From positions 1 through 16,434 of the forward strand of contig CAYZUC010000063.1 of the NCBI GenBank assembly GCA_964481705.1: a stretch of DNA of 16,434 nucleotides, given 5' to 3'. Below the pieces are notes generated by a model. That model saw only the letters and a list, made by a program, of their open reading frames with translations. It did no database searches and had not been told where the DNA came from. Of the stretch, positions 1-8,133 are shown piece after piece; within the stretch, counting starts at the first letter, position 1; every line of letters starts with the position of its first letter. This DNA is from CAYZUC01 sp964481705 (GTDB lineage: Bacteria > Bacillota > Clostridia > Lachnospirales > Lachnospiraceae). A program made the position numbers and the translations under genes.

Positions 1-217
1 ATTTTGGAACAGCATGTTCGTAAGCTGTCAGCTTACTGGCATCAATTGCAACATTAATGCCATCTATAAGTCCAAATTTTCTGGCTTTGCAGACCATCCT
101 GTGGAATGTCCGCTCCAAAATATCTGTACCAGATAACAAAGTGATAAAACGATTTAAAGTAGCCGCATCTGGTGTGTTCTCGATGTAATCACAATCAAGA
201 CTTGTCTTAGAATCGAG
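1..217 (-). pseudogene. DDE transposase fragment (insertion sequence remnant)
   Basis: One minus-strand frame is open from 217 down to the window edge. It reads like the middle of an IS transposase: a segment with NTPDAATLNRF, then GLIDGINVAIDASKLTAYE, which resembles the strand carrying the first catalytic Asp of DDE transposases. There is no usable start codon; the frame is closed upstream by a TGA at 218-220, and the sequence just beyond runs on in a different frame. This is therefore a broken copy, not an intact gene. The rest of the element, if present, lies left of position 1. The exact IS family cannot be named from this short piece. Confidence 0.7.
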
Positions 218-619
218 TCAAAATTAAGACGTGAACTAATGCCTTTATATCTGATAACTGCTCCATTGGCATAGCCATGATGTTAGCCGACGAATTGATA
301 TTTCCCAGATTACCAATTCTACGACATTCTTCATTCTCTGATTTATTAATGTTCCTTTTACAGTGCGTCGTTTGTTGCGATGTACTTTTTTGCTTATTAT
401 GGTAATATCCTTATCACCTTTTGGGGTAACTAAAAAGAGAACGCGCAATACAGAACAAATTTTCAGCTTTTTCTCATACACCATAACAGATCCTTGCTAA
501 TACTGACTGCAATTTCGTGCGCATTATCATGATAAGAGTAAAAGCCCTTCTTGGCAAGATATTTCGTTGAAAAAGCGAATCAGTTACTGTTCACCTCCCG
601 ATAGAGCGAAAGCAGATGC
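218..619. other. Degenerate intergenic sequence, probably decayed IS or gene remnant
   Basis: No convincing gene is seen here. A 79-codon minus-strand frame (245-484) gives a Lys/Arg-rich translation that I do not recognise. A second minus-strand stretch, open at about 463-579, translates to a plausible-looking segment (AKKGFYSYHDNAHEIAVSIS) but lacks a start and is closed by stops on both sides. Patches of protein-like sequence in different frames next to the transposase fragment suggest decayed coding DNA, perhaps the 5' part of the same insertion sequence. That link is inferred. Confidence 0.4.
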
Positions 620-663
620 ATGAATAAATTGAGTAATAACAGGCTTATTACTCAGCTATTCAT
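620..663 (-). terminator. Stem-loop after the operon, candidate terminator
   Basis: There is a perfect 9-bp inverted repeat (GAGTAATAA at 631-639, TTATTACTC at 645-653) around a 5-base loop. A second 7-bp pair (ATGAATA at 620-626, TATTCAT at 657-663) flanks it with small unpaired bulges. It begins about 30 bp after the stop codon of the last operon gene. The stem is AT-rich and no clear U-tract follows on the minus strand, so it may be a weak or bidirectional terminator or just an mRNA 3' end structure. Confidence 0.45.
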
Positions 664-691
664 AAAGTACTATAATCAAATCATTACATTT

Positions 692-2377
692 TTATCTTGT
701 TGTTCTTCTACTCTGAAATACTTCCTTTAATGCAATATGTTCCATACCTTCAATATATGAGCCGCCTTCAGTTGCATTAATAATCTTAGTGTCATATCCT
801 TCTTTACGAAGTCTCTGAATTTGTCTCACAAACCATGATCGATAGATATCAAATTTACTATCTGATAATACTGTTTCCATCCTATTCCATCCCTCTACAG
901 GATGCATTCCAGACTCCAAAGAGGTAGCAGATGAGGAAACTCCTTCGGCATGTCCCATATTGTTTGTAAAAGCGAGATCCAATCCCAGGTATACGATACA
1001 TCTTGCTTGCGATTGTACAGCTACAGACATTGCAATCGTAGATACCGAACCGCCTGTTGGAAAAAGCGGAAGATTATGTTCCTTTGCAAATTGTTCTGCT
1101 GGTTCATACCCCTCTTGGCATAAAAGGTATTTTATCCCTTTATACTCCTTCGCCACTCGACAACATGCAGTAGACGACATCAGTACTGGTATCGTCTCAT
1201 CTTTTAATTTTTCAAATTGGTTCCAAATTGAGTCTTTACAATCTAATATTACAACATAATCCGGACGAATACCTTCCATTATCAGTTTTCTATACACTGT
1301 CCCAGTTGCTAGTATAATCGAATCTGATGTTCTTTCTTTTAGCAGATTTAAATTATTATTCAATGAAGGACCTGCAGCAATGATATAAACAGTTTTGTTT
1401 TTAAATCCTTCTAAGAGCTGATTATTATCTAAACTACATAATTTCGTATTCTGTAGAAACGACTGTTGCATTTTCCATTCCATATTTCGAAAAGACATAT
1501 CTACAAGATACATCTGCTTTAATTTTGGAAGTATCCTTGAACTTTTGCACGTTGTAAATACATCTGTGTCTATGACTACCCCTTCCGGATATAAAGCAGC
1601 ATCCCTGGCAAAAAGCTCATACCCAGGATCATAAAACAGATGAAAATTCAACAATTCCATACCATAGTAATATCTAAAATTCAGACCGAACAATATAATA
1701 TCCATATTATCACAGTAAACGTTTACATTCATTCCGCCTCTCTCCATACGTAAGATGTCAATCCACTCATCAAAACCACATCCACATATAATATAACGCT
1801 CTACATCTCTCTGCATAATATGATTTGCCATATCTATTGCTTCCCGGATAGGATTACAATATGAAGAAAGGTAACGTCTTCTCCCATTCTTTTCATAGGA
1901 TAAAATCAAAGAACCATTCTCAGATAATTCTACTTGATATTCTGACAATTGATGCTGTTCCAATATAGAAAGCAATTCCTTATGTCCCTTTTCTTGGATT
2001 GTCTTTTTAAGATAACCAATATTCAAATCATGACAGCATCTACTAAGTTGTTCTATAGAAATTTCACATATTACTTTCTTCATCTGCTGTATCACGTAAG
2101 GACGCAACTCCCTATTTAAAACCACTTCCACATCTTTCATGGAGCACAAATTTTCCTGTTGCTCAAAAAGCTGCCGAGTTAATTCAATAAACCAGTCCTG
2201 ATCCAAATCAATGACATTATTAATAAGAACCTGAGACCATTCTCTCAACGTATCCAGTATTCCACTATAATACTTTGTTGCTCCCTCTTCGTCCTGCTGA
2301 TACAATTTGCTCCCAAATTCCTCAAGATATATTAAAGCACTCCTAAGTAGAAGATATAACTGAATATAATTGCCCAT
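692..2377 (-). CDS. DUF115/MptE-like protein, MAF-type flagellin glycosylation factor
   Basis: A 561-residue protein whose second half matches the DUF115 (6-hydroxymethylpterin pyrophosphokinase MptE-like) family. Visible hallmarks are a nucleotide-binding loop VYIIAAGPSL near residues 330-339, then RPDYVVILD, a GGSVS motif near 442-446, and YLGLDLAFT followed by GHAEG near 463-479. In many bacteria this domain forms the core of motility-associated factors (Maf) that transfer nonulosonic acids to flagellin. The roughly 320-residue N-terminal half is less conserved and has no signal peptide or membrane segment, so the protein is probably cytoplasmic. I chose the ATG at 2377, which has GGAGGAG at 2381-2387; a TTG four codons upstream lies inside that site. 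It is the last gene of the run. The DUF115 call is strong; the flagellin role is inferred, since no flagellin gene is visible. Confidence 0.82.
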   Translation of the reverse strand: MGNYIQLYLLLRSALIYLEEFGSKLYQQDEEGATKYYSGILDTLREWSQVLINNVIDLDQDWFIELTRQLFEQQENLCSMKDVEVVLNRELRPYVIQQMKKVICEISIEQLSRCCHDLNIGYLKKTIQEKGHKELLSILEQHQLSEYQVELSENGSLILSYEKNGRRRYLSSYCNPIREAIDMANHIMQRDVERYIICGCGFDEWIDILRMERGGMNVNVYCDNMDIILFGLNFRYYYGMELLNFHLFYDPGYELFARDAALYPEGVVIDTDVFTTCKSSRILPKLKQMYLVDMSFRNMEWKMQQSFLQNTKLCSLDNNQLLEGFKNKTVYIIAAGPSLNNNLNLLKERTSDSIILATGTVYRKLIMEGIRPDYVVILDCKDSIWNQFEKLKDETIPVLMSSTACCRVAKEYKGIKYLLCQEGYEPAEQFAKEHNLPLFPTGGSVSTIAMSVAVQSQARCIVYLGLDLAFTNNMGHAEGVSSSATSLESGMHPVEGWNRMETVLSDSKFDIYRSWFVRQIQRLRKEGYDTKIINATEGGSYIEGMEHIALKEVFQSRRTTR

Positions 2378-2408
2378 TTTCTCCTCCAAAATTCTTTAAT
2401 TAATCAAT

Positions 2409-3398
2409 CTACTTGTTGCCTAAATACATAAACCAATCTTTCGTAGCTTCTCCAATTGTATCAGGTGTCCAAACCGGTGCTTCTCTCCAATAATCAATAT
2501 TACATAGTATCTTCTGGACGCCCTCATCGAGAGACACTTTTGCATGCCAGCCTAATACCTTCTCTATTTTTTTCGTGTCTGCATAAGTACAATCTGGTTC
2601 TCCGGGGCGCTTGGGAATATGAATGACCTCACCGCCCAGAAGTTCGCACAAACGATTCACGGAATAGGTTCCACCACTTCCCACATTAAAGGTTTGATTT
2701 ACTACATCCGACATGGCTGCAGTATAAAATGCATCTGCAACATCTGTGACATACGTAAAATCTCTGGTCTGTTCCCCTGTACCTACTACTGTAAATGGCT
2801 TTCCAGCTAATTTCTGTGCTAAAAACACTCCAAATACAGCTCCATATGTACCAGAGGTTCTGGAACGAGTTCCATATACATTGAACAAACGAAGCGTTAC
2901 GACTGGCAATCCATATACCTGTCCCCAATGAAGAACCGTTTCCTCACCCAGTCGTTTCGTCAATGCATACGGGTATTGAGGTCGTATCTCAGCCTTCTCA
3001 TCCGTTGGATACTGATCTGGGATTCCATAGCAGGAAGAAGATGCAGAGTAAACCAGTTTCTTTACATTGGCATTCTTCGCACATTCTACTACATTGTAGG
3101 TTCCAAGAACATTGGACGAGTAATACTCCCAAGGCTTTTGAATCGAAGGAACTATATCTGCCAATGCAGCAAGATGAAATACATAATCAACATTCTCAAA
3201 CATTGGAGTTATCTCATCCATACTACGAATATCAGCCTGAACAACTGTCAGATTTGGATTATCCTTTTGATGTTCAAGATTTTCCGGTCTTCCTGTTGTA
3301 AAATTATCAATAACCTTGACTATGTGCCCTTCTGATAATAGCTTATCCACAATATGCGATCCGATAAAACCACATCCACCTGTTACTAATGATATCAT
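2409..3398 (-). CDS. NAD-dependent nucleotide-sugar epimerase/dehydratase (extended SDR)
   Basis: A full-length 329-residue extended short-chain dehydrogenase/reductase. It has the Rossmann motif GGCGFIG at residues 7-13, DNFTTG near 31-36, an ADI motif around 55-57, HLAA at 75-78, a catalytic Ser within SSS (120-122), and the YxxxK pair Tyr144/Lys148. The layout matches UDP-hexose C4-epimerases of the GalE/WbpP type, which interconvert UDP-sugars through a 4-keto intermediate. The substrate cannot be fixed from sequence. A good GGAGG site lies 7 bp before the ATG. It sits 19 bp before the DUF115 gene and 28 bp after the cytidylyltransferase-kinase gene, inside the same operon. GC content looks higher here than in the glycosyltransferase genes at the right end. 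It is not PseB, which has a different N-terminal signature. Confidence 0.85.
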   Translation of the reverse strand: MISLVTGGCGFIGSHIVDKLLSEGHIVKVIDNFTTGRPENLEHQKDNPNLTVVQADIRSMDEITPMFENVDYVFHLAALADIVPSIQKPWEYYSSNVLGTYNVVECAKNANVKKLVYSASSSCYGIPDQYPTDEKAEIRPQYPYALTKRLGEETVLHWGQVYGLPVVTLRLFNVYGTRSRTSGTYGAVFGVFLAQKLAGKPFTVVGTGEQTRDFTYVTDVADAFYTAAMSDVVNQTFNVGSGGTYSVNRLCELLGGEVIHIPKRPGEPDCTYADTKKIEKVLGWHAKVSLDEGVQKILCNIDYWREAPVWTPDTIGEATKDWFMYLGNK

Positions 3399-3426
3399 CC
3401 TTATACCTCCAAACTCTGTTATTAAA

Positions 3427-4950
3427 CTAAATATTTAATAATGTACTTGCGTATTTTAACACATTTACTTTCTGAACTGCTTCTTTATTTCCAAGTATAT
3501 TAGTAGCTAATGCACCAGCGATATTGCCCATAAATGTGGCAATTTCAAAAGGCAGATCCATACAAGCAAAGATACTGCTTATTGCAAAAAAAGCATCTCC
3601 AGCGCCTATCGTATCTTTAATGTGTAATGTAAATGCAGGACACTCTCTAACTTCTCCTCCAGTAATAGTCATGGATCCCAACGAACCTCTTGTCAGCCAT
3701 CCATTACAGTGAAGATGTTCTGAGAGCTTTCTTAATGCTTCTTCTTCGGTCAAAGTATAATCCGGAAAAGCCAATTTCAATTCCTTTTGATCCACCGCGA
3801 ATGCATTTGTTTTTTTATACTTCGTAATAATATTCATCCCATAATTAGTTGAATTTGTCTGGCAATTCAATGACAAAAATCTTGACTTCTCTTGAACTAA
3901 TCTCATCACATCTTTATCTACCAAGCCATGACCAAAATCACACAGAACTACAGCATCATAATTACCTATTACTTCATTAAGCTTACGTAGAAAACGTTCC
4001 ATTGTAACAACATCTATCTTCATAGGATCTGGGATGTTGTTTTCAACAAATACCTTCTTAACATCATCCCTCTTAGGATTTTCCGTAATATATCTCTTTT
4101 TTACTATAGTTGGATACTCCGGACTTTGTTCAACTGCTAGCATAACATTATCTGATAGCTGTCCTTGAATTTCTTCCAAGATTCCGTTTTCATCACCTAG
4201 CACTGACATTAAATCTACTTGTTTGACAAATGAAGATATATGTCTAGCTACCGCGATACTACCCCCAAGGTATCGTTCTGAATGTACACGTCTCACAGAA
4301 TATGCCATATCTTTTGACATCAATCCTTGAACGATACAACTAACATACTCATCAATAATAATATCCCCAACCACCAAGATTTTCTTACTTTCCAGCTGGT
4401 GGCAATACTCTCGAATATCTGACATCGTATAACGTAACTTAAAATCCTGCACAAAACTTTTGACTTCTTCTGTCATCGACGGAAGTGCGGTATTAATTAA
4501 TTTTGTGGAACTAAATAAAGCACCCGATGTAAAGTACACATCTCCACCATATCTGCGTACCAGTTCTACCTCTTCATCTATCATTCCCGTAATATCATCT
4601 TCCGATTTTGAGTACTCCTGTCCCTTGATGTAGTAATCCGGCTTTACAACGTTGATAATATCATCTGCTGTATAGGATGAAGATAGGATTACGTAGTCTA
4701 TACACTCAATAGCTGATAAGAATTTCAACCTCATCTCATTATTAAAATATGGACGTCCCGGACCTTTTCGTACATATTGTTCAGAAGTAACAGAAACAAC
4801 AAGTATATCACATATTTTTTTCGCCTCTTCAAAATGGATAATGTGACCAGGGTGTACTAAATCAAATACGCCATGACATAATCCAATCTTTTTATCATAT
4901 AACCCATTTCGAATTTGCATAAACTCATCTCTCGTAACTACCTTACCCAT
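3427..4950 (-). CDS. Fused cytidylyltransferase-PfkB sugar kinase (HldE-like, reversed order)
   Basis: A 507-residue two-domain protein. Residues about 20-150 form a nucleotidyltransferase of the RfaE domain II/cytidylyltransferase type, with GVFDLVHPGH (HxGH, His33 to His36) and the family segment KGPGRPYFN. Residues about 185-507 form a PfkB/ribokinase-type kinase with an N-terminal VVGDIIIDEY motif, GGS near the sugar site, and the C-terminal signature DTIGAGDAFF, with predicted catalytic Asp452. E. coli HldE carries the same activities in the opposite order, kinase first. The likely role is phosphorylating and nucleotidyl-activating a sugar or polyol for glycan assembly; the substrate is unknown. 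The ATG at 4950 is preferred: AAGGA at 4957-4961 is 6 bp away, and it forms a TAATG overlap with the formyltransferase stop. An upstream in-frame ATG at 4965 has only a weak site. Confidence 0.85.
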   Translation of the reverse strand: MGKVVTRDEFMQIRNGLYDKKIGLCHGVFDLVHPGHIIHFEEAKKICDILVVSVTSEQYVRKGPGRPYFNNEMRLKFLSAIECIDYVILSSSYTADDIINVVKPDYYIKGQEYSKSEDDITGMIDEEVELVRRYGGDVYFTSGALFSSTKLINTALPSMTEEVKSFVQDFKLRYTMSDIREYCHQLESKKILVVGDIIIDEYVSCIVQGLMSKDMAYSVRRVHSERYLGGSIAVARHISSFVKQVDLMSVLGDENGILEEIQGQLSDNVMLAVEQSPEYPTIVKKRYITENPKRDDVKKVFVENNIPDPMKIDVVTMERFLRKLNEVIGNYDAVVLCDFGHGLVDKDVMRLVQEKSRFLSLNCQTNSTNYGMNIITKYKKTNAFAVDQKELKLAFPDYTLTEEEALRKLSEHLHCNGWLTRGSLGSMTITGGEVRECPAFTLHIKDTIGAGDAFFAISSIFACMDLPFEIATFMGNIAGALATNILGNKEAVQKVNVLKYASTLLNI

Positions 4951-5570
4951 TATATATCCTTCCATTTCTCTTCAAGTAAAAAATTGTTGATCTTATCATT
5001 ATTTCTATTTAAGAACTCATAAATGTTCTGATCCCAGCTAAAATCTATTGCTTCTTTAAATAGCCTGAATTTTTTCAAGCTATGATAACTCCCCTCCCCT
5101 ACTTGTCTTATGGGCGTAATAGCACCATCCTCCAGTTGTTTATAGCAACCAGCTAACAAGTCGAAGGTAGTTTGTTCTATGATATCATACGTACTTTGAA
5201 AAGTTTCCTTGGTGATATCAAAATCAAGCTCTTTCTGAATCAGAATATCTCCGGTATCAATACCAGCATCAATTCTATGAATAGTTACTCCCTTTGTTGT
5301 GTCATAAATGAAGCTCCAAAAATTGGCATAAGACCCCCTGTTAACCGGCAAAAGAGAGGGATGGGCATTCACTATTCGATTATCAAGTAATGAAATAATA
5401 TTACTTTTTACTATTCTTGCATATCCATAACTAATCACTAATTTTGGATGGTTTACTCTCACCCAGTCTTCTTGTAATTGTTCACCAGTTAAAACTACTT
5501 TCTCTCCCTGTGATTCAAGATACGAAGCAAGCCTTTTTCCTTTTGGACTATTCGACAGCACAACAATCAT
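4950..5570 (-). CDS. Small sugar N-formyltransferase (10-formyl-THF dependent)
   Basis: A 206-residue Formyl_trans_N-type protein. The catalytic triad expected for formyltransferases is visible: Asn68 and His70 in VNAHPSLLP, and Asp105 in GIDTGDIL. The family transfers formyl from 10-formyl-tetrahydrofolate to an amine. At this length it lacks the C-terminal RNA-binding domain of methionyl-tRNA formyltransferase, which, with the sugar-gene context, favours an amino-sugar substrate. The upstream aminotransferase would provide a 4-amino sugar. I chose the ATG at 5570 because GAGGA (5578-5582) lies 7 bp away. A longer in-frame version (5630) would overlap the radical SAM gene by 44 bp and add an N-terminus unlike the family. 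The stop overlaps the next start as TAATG, suggesting coupled translation. Confidence 0.85.
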   Translation of the reverse strand: MIVVLSNSPKGKRLASYLESQGEKVVLTGEQLQEDWVRVNHPKLVISYGYARIVKSNIISLLDNRIVNAHPSLLPVNRGSYANFWSFIYDTTKGVTIHRIDAGIDTGDILIQKELDFDITKETFQSTYDIIEQTTFDLLAGCYKQLEDGAITPIRQVGEGSYHSLKKFRLFKEAIDFSWDQNIYEFLNRNNDKINNFLLEEKWKDI

Positions 5571-5586
5571 GTTACATTCCTCTGTG

Positions 5587-6507
5587 TTACTTATATCTGT
5601 TCCAACAGTTACATCCATTACATAAATCAATACTATTTCGTTTCATATCTAAGTGTAAATCTCTATACTTTTCAAATTTCTCAGAATTCCAAATACTCTT
5701 GATGGTACTGGTATTAATATCACCCATAACTTCTTGTAGTTCACTATCAATACAACATAACGCAACTTTTCCCTCAGAACTGATAATCATTGTTGAAAAC
5801 AATGAAATACAAGGCTCAACTTCTTGATATGGATTATCTATTCTCTTATCCTCCCATTTTGATAAACTAGGCATAACCTGTGCAAAATCTGCATTTTTTA
5901 AAATTGGATTCCAGAACTCTAACCACTCCTCTATCTCATCATGTGTTTCACACATATCTACCATCCTTACCCTGATTGTTACATCTGGTCTAATCCTATC
6001 GCGAATAGAAATAGCTTTCATGGCATTCTTAATTACCTTATCAAAATCCAAGCCACACCTTATTGCTTCATATGTACTTTTTTTAACCGAATCAATAGAC
6101 ATTCTTAGGTCATCAAGGCCAGATTCCAAAAGACTTTGACACCTTTCTTCATTCAATAAGGACACATTTGTTGATAGTGATACCTTTTTTATACCTATTT
6201 TCTTTAACTTCTGAATCTTTAATTCTAATTCTCTGTCAAGTAGGGGTTCTCCCATCCATTGAATAGTTATCATTTCGATCCAGTCACTATACTCCTCCAA
6301 TTCTTCACATATTTTATTGAATAATTCCTCACTCATTGATGAATTATGAACGCTTTCTGTAACGCTCTTTGAACACATCTTGCATTTTGCATTACATCTA
6401 TCGGTTGGCTCAATTTGAAAGTACTTTGGAAATTTTTCACACTCATGAAGCCTTTCAATAAAAATTCTCTCTGCCAACTTTTGTTCGATTGCATTATCCT
6501 TATACAA
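5587..6507 (-). CDS. Radical SAM/SPASM domain enzyme
   Basis: A 306-residue radical SAM protein. The [4Fe-4S]-SAM motif CX3CX2C is Cys38/Cys42/Cys45 (CNAKCKMC), and a GEP motif sits at 86-88. The C-terminal part has a SPASM-like cysteine set (Cys233, Cys251, Cys252, Cys296, Cys299, Cys301) that would hold auxiliary iron-sulfur clusters. Such enzymes catalyse radical modifications of peptides, sugars or other small molecules. The chemistry here is unknown. The only plausible start is a TTG at 6507, because the next Met lies inside the cysteine motif. Its ribosome binding site, GGGGGA, is within the end of the aminotransferase gene. Placement between aminotransferase and formyltransferase suggests it acts on the same sugar, though a peptide substrate cannot be excluded. 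Confidence 0.85.
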   Translation of the reverse strand: MYKDNAIEQKLAERIFIERLHECEKFPKYFQIEPTDRCNAKCKMCSKSVTESVHNSSMSEELFNKICEELEEYSDWIEMITIQWMGEPLLDRELELKIQKLKKIGIKKVSLSTNVSLLNEERCQSLLESGLDDLRMSIDSVKKSTYEAIRCGLDFDKVIKNAMKAISIRDRIRPDVTIRVRMVDMCETHDEIEEWLEFWNPILKNADFAQVMPSLSKWEDKRIDNPYQEVEPCISLFSTMIISSEGKVALCCIDSELQEVMGDINTSTIKSIWNSEKFEKYRDLHLDMKRNSIDLCNGCNCWNRYK

Positions 6508-6510
6508 TTA

Positions 6511-7641
6511 TCATTCCCCCATAATGTTTTTAATTACCTGTATTACATAATCTTGTTCACTCTCAGACAGTTTGTAGAATATTGGAATACTTAATATCTG
6601 TTCATACAGTTTCTCCGCTTTTGGACAGTATACATTGCTATAACCGTTCTCTTGATAATATGGATGTCGGTAAACGGGAAGATAATGTACATCAACTCCG
6701 ATACCAGCTTCTTTCATCTTGGTATACACTTCTCTTCGCCTTCCATTCTCAATTTGAATTGTATAAAGATGCCAACTACTATTACAACCTTTGCTTTGAA
6801 ATGGCAAAACAATTCCGGAAATATCTTTTAACTCCTCATTATATTTCTGAGCGATTTCTCTCCTTCTTGCAACAAATTTGTCTAATTTCTTTAATTGACT
6901 TCTCCCCAAAGCACACATTACATCTGATATTCTATAATTATAACCTAAGCCCTGAATCTCATAGTGCCAAGGTCCATCATCTTTATCGACCAGTAATTGT
7001 GAATCCTTTGTCAGACAGTATGCGCGAAATCCTTTTAACTTTCGATACAACTCTTCATCATTTGTGGTAATCATACCTCCCTCGCCGGTTGTCATGTGCT
7101 TAACAGGATGAAAACTAAAGATTGTCATATCAGATAGAGAACCTATCTTATTTCCATAATATTCTGCTCCACTTGCATGTGCAGCATCTTCAATTATAAC
7201 CAAATGATGTTCTTTTGCAATTTGATGTATTCTGTTCATATCACAGGGTTGTCCTGTAAAATGAACCGGAATTATAGCTTTAGTATTTTTAGTAATCTTC
7301 TTTTCTATTTCATCAGGATCAATGTTATATGTTTTCTCATCTATATCTGCAAAAACCGGTGTTCCTCCGCAATACAGAACACAATTAGCAGAAGCCGCAA
7401 AAGTAATTGGCGTGGTAATTACTTCATCTCCTTTCGTGATTCCAATTGCATAACAGCAAGCATGTAATGCTGCTGTTCCGCTCGAAACAGCAACAGCGTA
7501 CTTACTACCTATATAATTTGCAAAGTCCTTTTCAAATTCATCAATACCTGGTCCTGTGGCTATATAATTCGATCTTAATGCATTTGACACCGCTTCAATA
7601 TCATCTTCATCAATGTAATGCTTACCATAGGGTATAAACAT
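6511..7641 (-). CDS. PseC-like DegT/DnrJ sugar aminotransferase
   Basis: A full-length 376-residue PLP-dependent aminotransferase of the DegT/DnrJ/EryC1/StrS family. The Schiff-base lysine is Lys181 in FSFHPVKHMTTGEGG, with the cofactor Asp152 in EDAAHASGAEY. The N-terminal IPYGKHYIDEDDIEAV, VSSGTAALH near 52-60 and ITTPITFAASAN near 75-86 match the PseC subgroup, which aminates UDP-2-acetamido-2,6-dideoxy-4-keto-hexoses at C4. A good GGAGG site precedes the ATG, and a TAG-T-ATG junction ties it to the cupin gene. PseB, PseH, PseG, PseI and PseF are absent from the window. The enzyme may act in a pseudaminate-like route completed elsewhere, or make another 4-amino sugar that the downstream formyltransferase modifies. 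The family is secure; the exact substrate is inferred. Confidence 0.85.
   Translation of the reverse strand: MFIPYGKHYIDEDDIEAVSNALRSNYIATGPGIDEFEKDFANYIGSKYAVAVSSGTAALHACCYAIGITKGDEVITTPITFAASANCVLYCGGTPVFADIDEKTYNIDPDEIEKKITKNTKAIIPVHFTGQPCDMNRIHQIAKEHHLVIIEDAAHASGAEYYGNKIGSLSDMTIFSFHPVKHMTTGEGGMITTNDEELYRKLKGFRAYCLTKDSQLLVDKDDGPWHYEIQGLGYNYRISDVMCALGRSQLKKLDKFVARRREIAQKYNEELKDISGIVLPFQSKGCNSSWHLYTIQIENGRRREVYTKMKEAGIGVDVHYLPVYRHPYYQENGYSNVYCPKAEKLYEQILSIPIFYKLSESEQDYVIQVIKNIMGE
6515..6520 (-). promoter_or_regulatory. Ribosome binding site deciding a TTG start
   Basis: The minus strand reads GGGGGA here, 7 bp before the TTG at 6507. It lies inside the last codons of the upstream aminotransferase gene, so translation of the two genes is probably coupled. 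Confidence 0.6.
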
Positions 7642-7642
7642 A

Positions 7643-8128
7643 CTATTGTTCCTCCAATTTATTCTTTATCAATTGATATAACCTATCAACTTCTTCCTTA
7701 CTGGTGGGCATCCATTCGGGGAAAATGTTACTCCCCTCCTTAAACTGACCTTCCCTTGCCTCAAATATGACAATCTCTTCTGATAGAGGAACTATCATAT
7801 GATACAGATTTCTCTCAAACCTCCAAACTCTATAATCATTCAAAGAGATTTTGAAGCATTGTTTTATGTCCCCATTTTCATAAAATGTAACTGCAACTCC
7901 TTTACCTTCAACAAGTACCTGTGTCTCAGCAAATTCTGCATGTTTATGTGGTTTCCCATAAACATCTCTTCCCTGTAAGAAAAGCATCTCCTGCATTCCG
8001 GCCTTCTCGTTCTCATGAAAACAGTATCGGAACTTAGTTGTCTTATTTGATTGTGCATTCTGTTTCATGATATCAATATCATGATTGCATATTTTTACAG
8101 TTTCTCCCGAAATAAATTGTACTTCCAA
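7643..8128 (-). CDS. WbuC-type cupin fold protein
   Basis: A 161-residue single-domain cupin resembling WbuC, a protein often encoded in O-antigen and capsule clusters but without a settled function. The first cupin motif is visible as GKPHKHAEFAETQVLVEGKG, with His61, His63 and Glu65 or Glu68 as likely metal ligands, followed by VTFYENGDI. The second half contains YHMIVPLSEEIVIFEAREG, typical of the WbuC C-terminal strands. It probably binds a metal and could act as an isomerase, epimerase or stabilising factor for a sugar intermediate; that is inference. The start is uncertain: a GTG at 8137 lacks an upstream site, whereas a TTG at 8128 has AGGTGA 5 bp upstream, so the shorter version is given. 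Confidence 0.75.
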   Translation of the reverse strand: MEVQFISGETVKICNHDIDIMKQNAQSNKTTKFRYCFHENEKAGMQEMLFLQGRDVYGKPHKHAEFAETQVLVEGKGVAVTFYENGDIKQCFKISLNDYRVWRFERNLYHMIVPLSEEIVIFEAREGQFKEGSNIFPEWMPTSKEEVDRLYQLIKNKLEEQ

Positions 8129-8133
8129 ATTAA

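Noticed and set aside
2928..3335. Plus-strand open frames of 100-135 codons opposite the epimerase gene
   Set aside because: They are antisense to a well-conserved full-length SDR gene, match no family I recognise and lack context; they are shadows.
4950..5570. Methionyl-tRNA formyltransferase
   Set aside because: At 206 residues it lacks the C-terminal domain, and its neighbours are all sugar genes.
6582..7070. Plus-strand 162-codon open frame opposite the aminotransferase
   Set aside because: Antisense to a clear PseC-like gene with all catalytic residues; the translation is not protein-like.
4950..7641. Complete pseudaminic acid pathway
   Set aside because: Only a PseC-like enzyme is present; PseB, PseH, PseG, PseI and PseF are not in the window, so the full pathway cannot be claimed.
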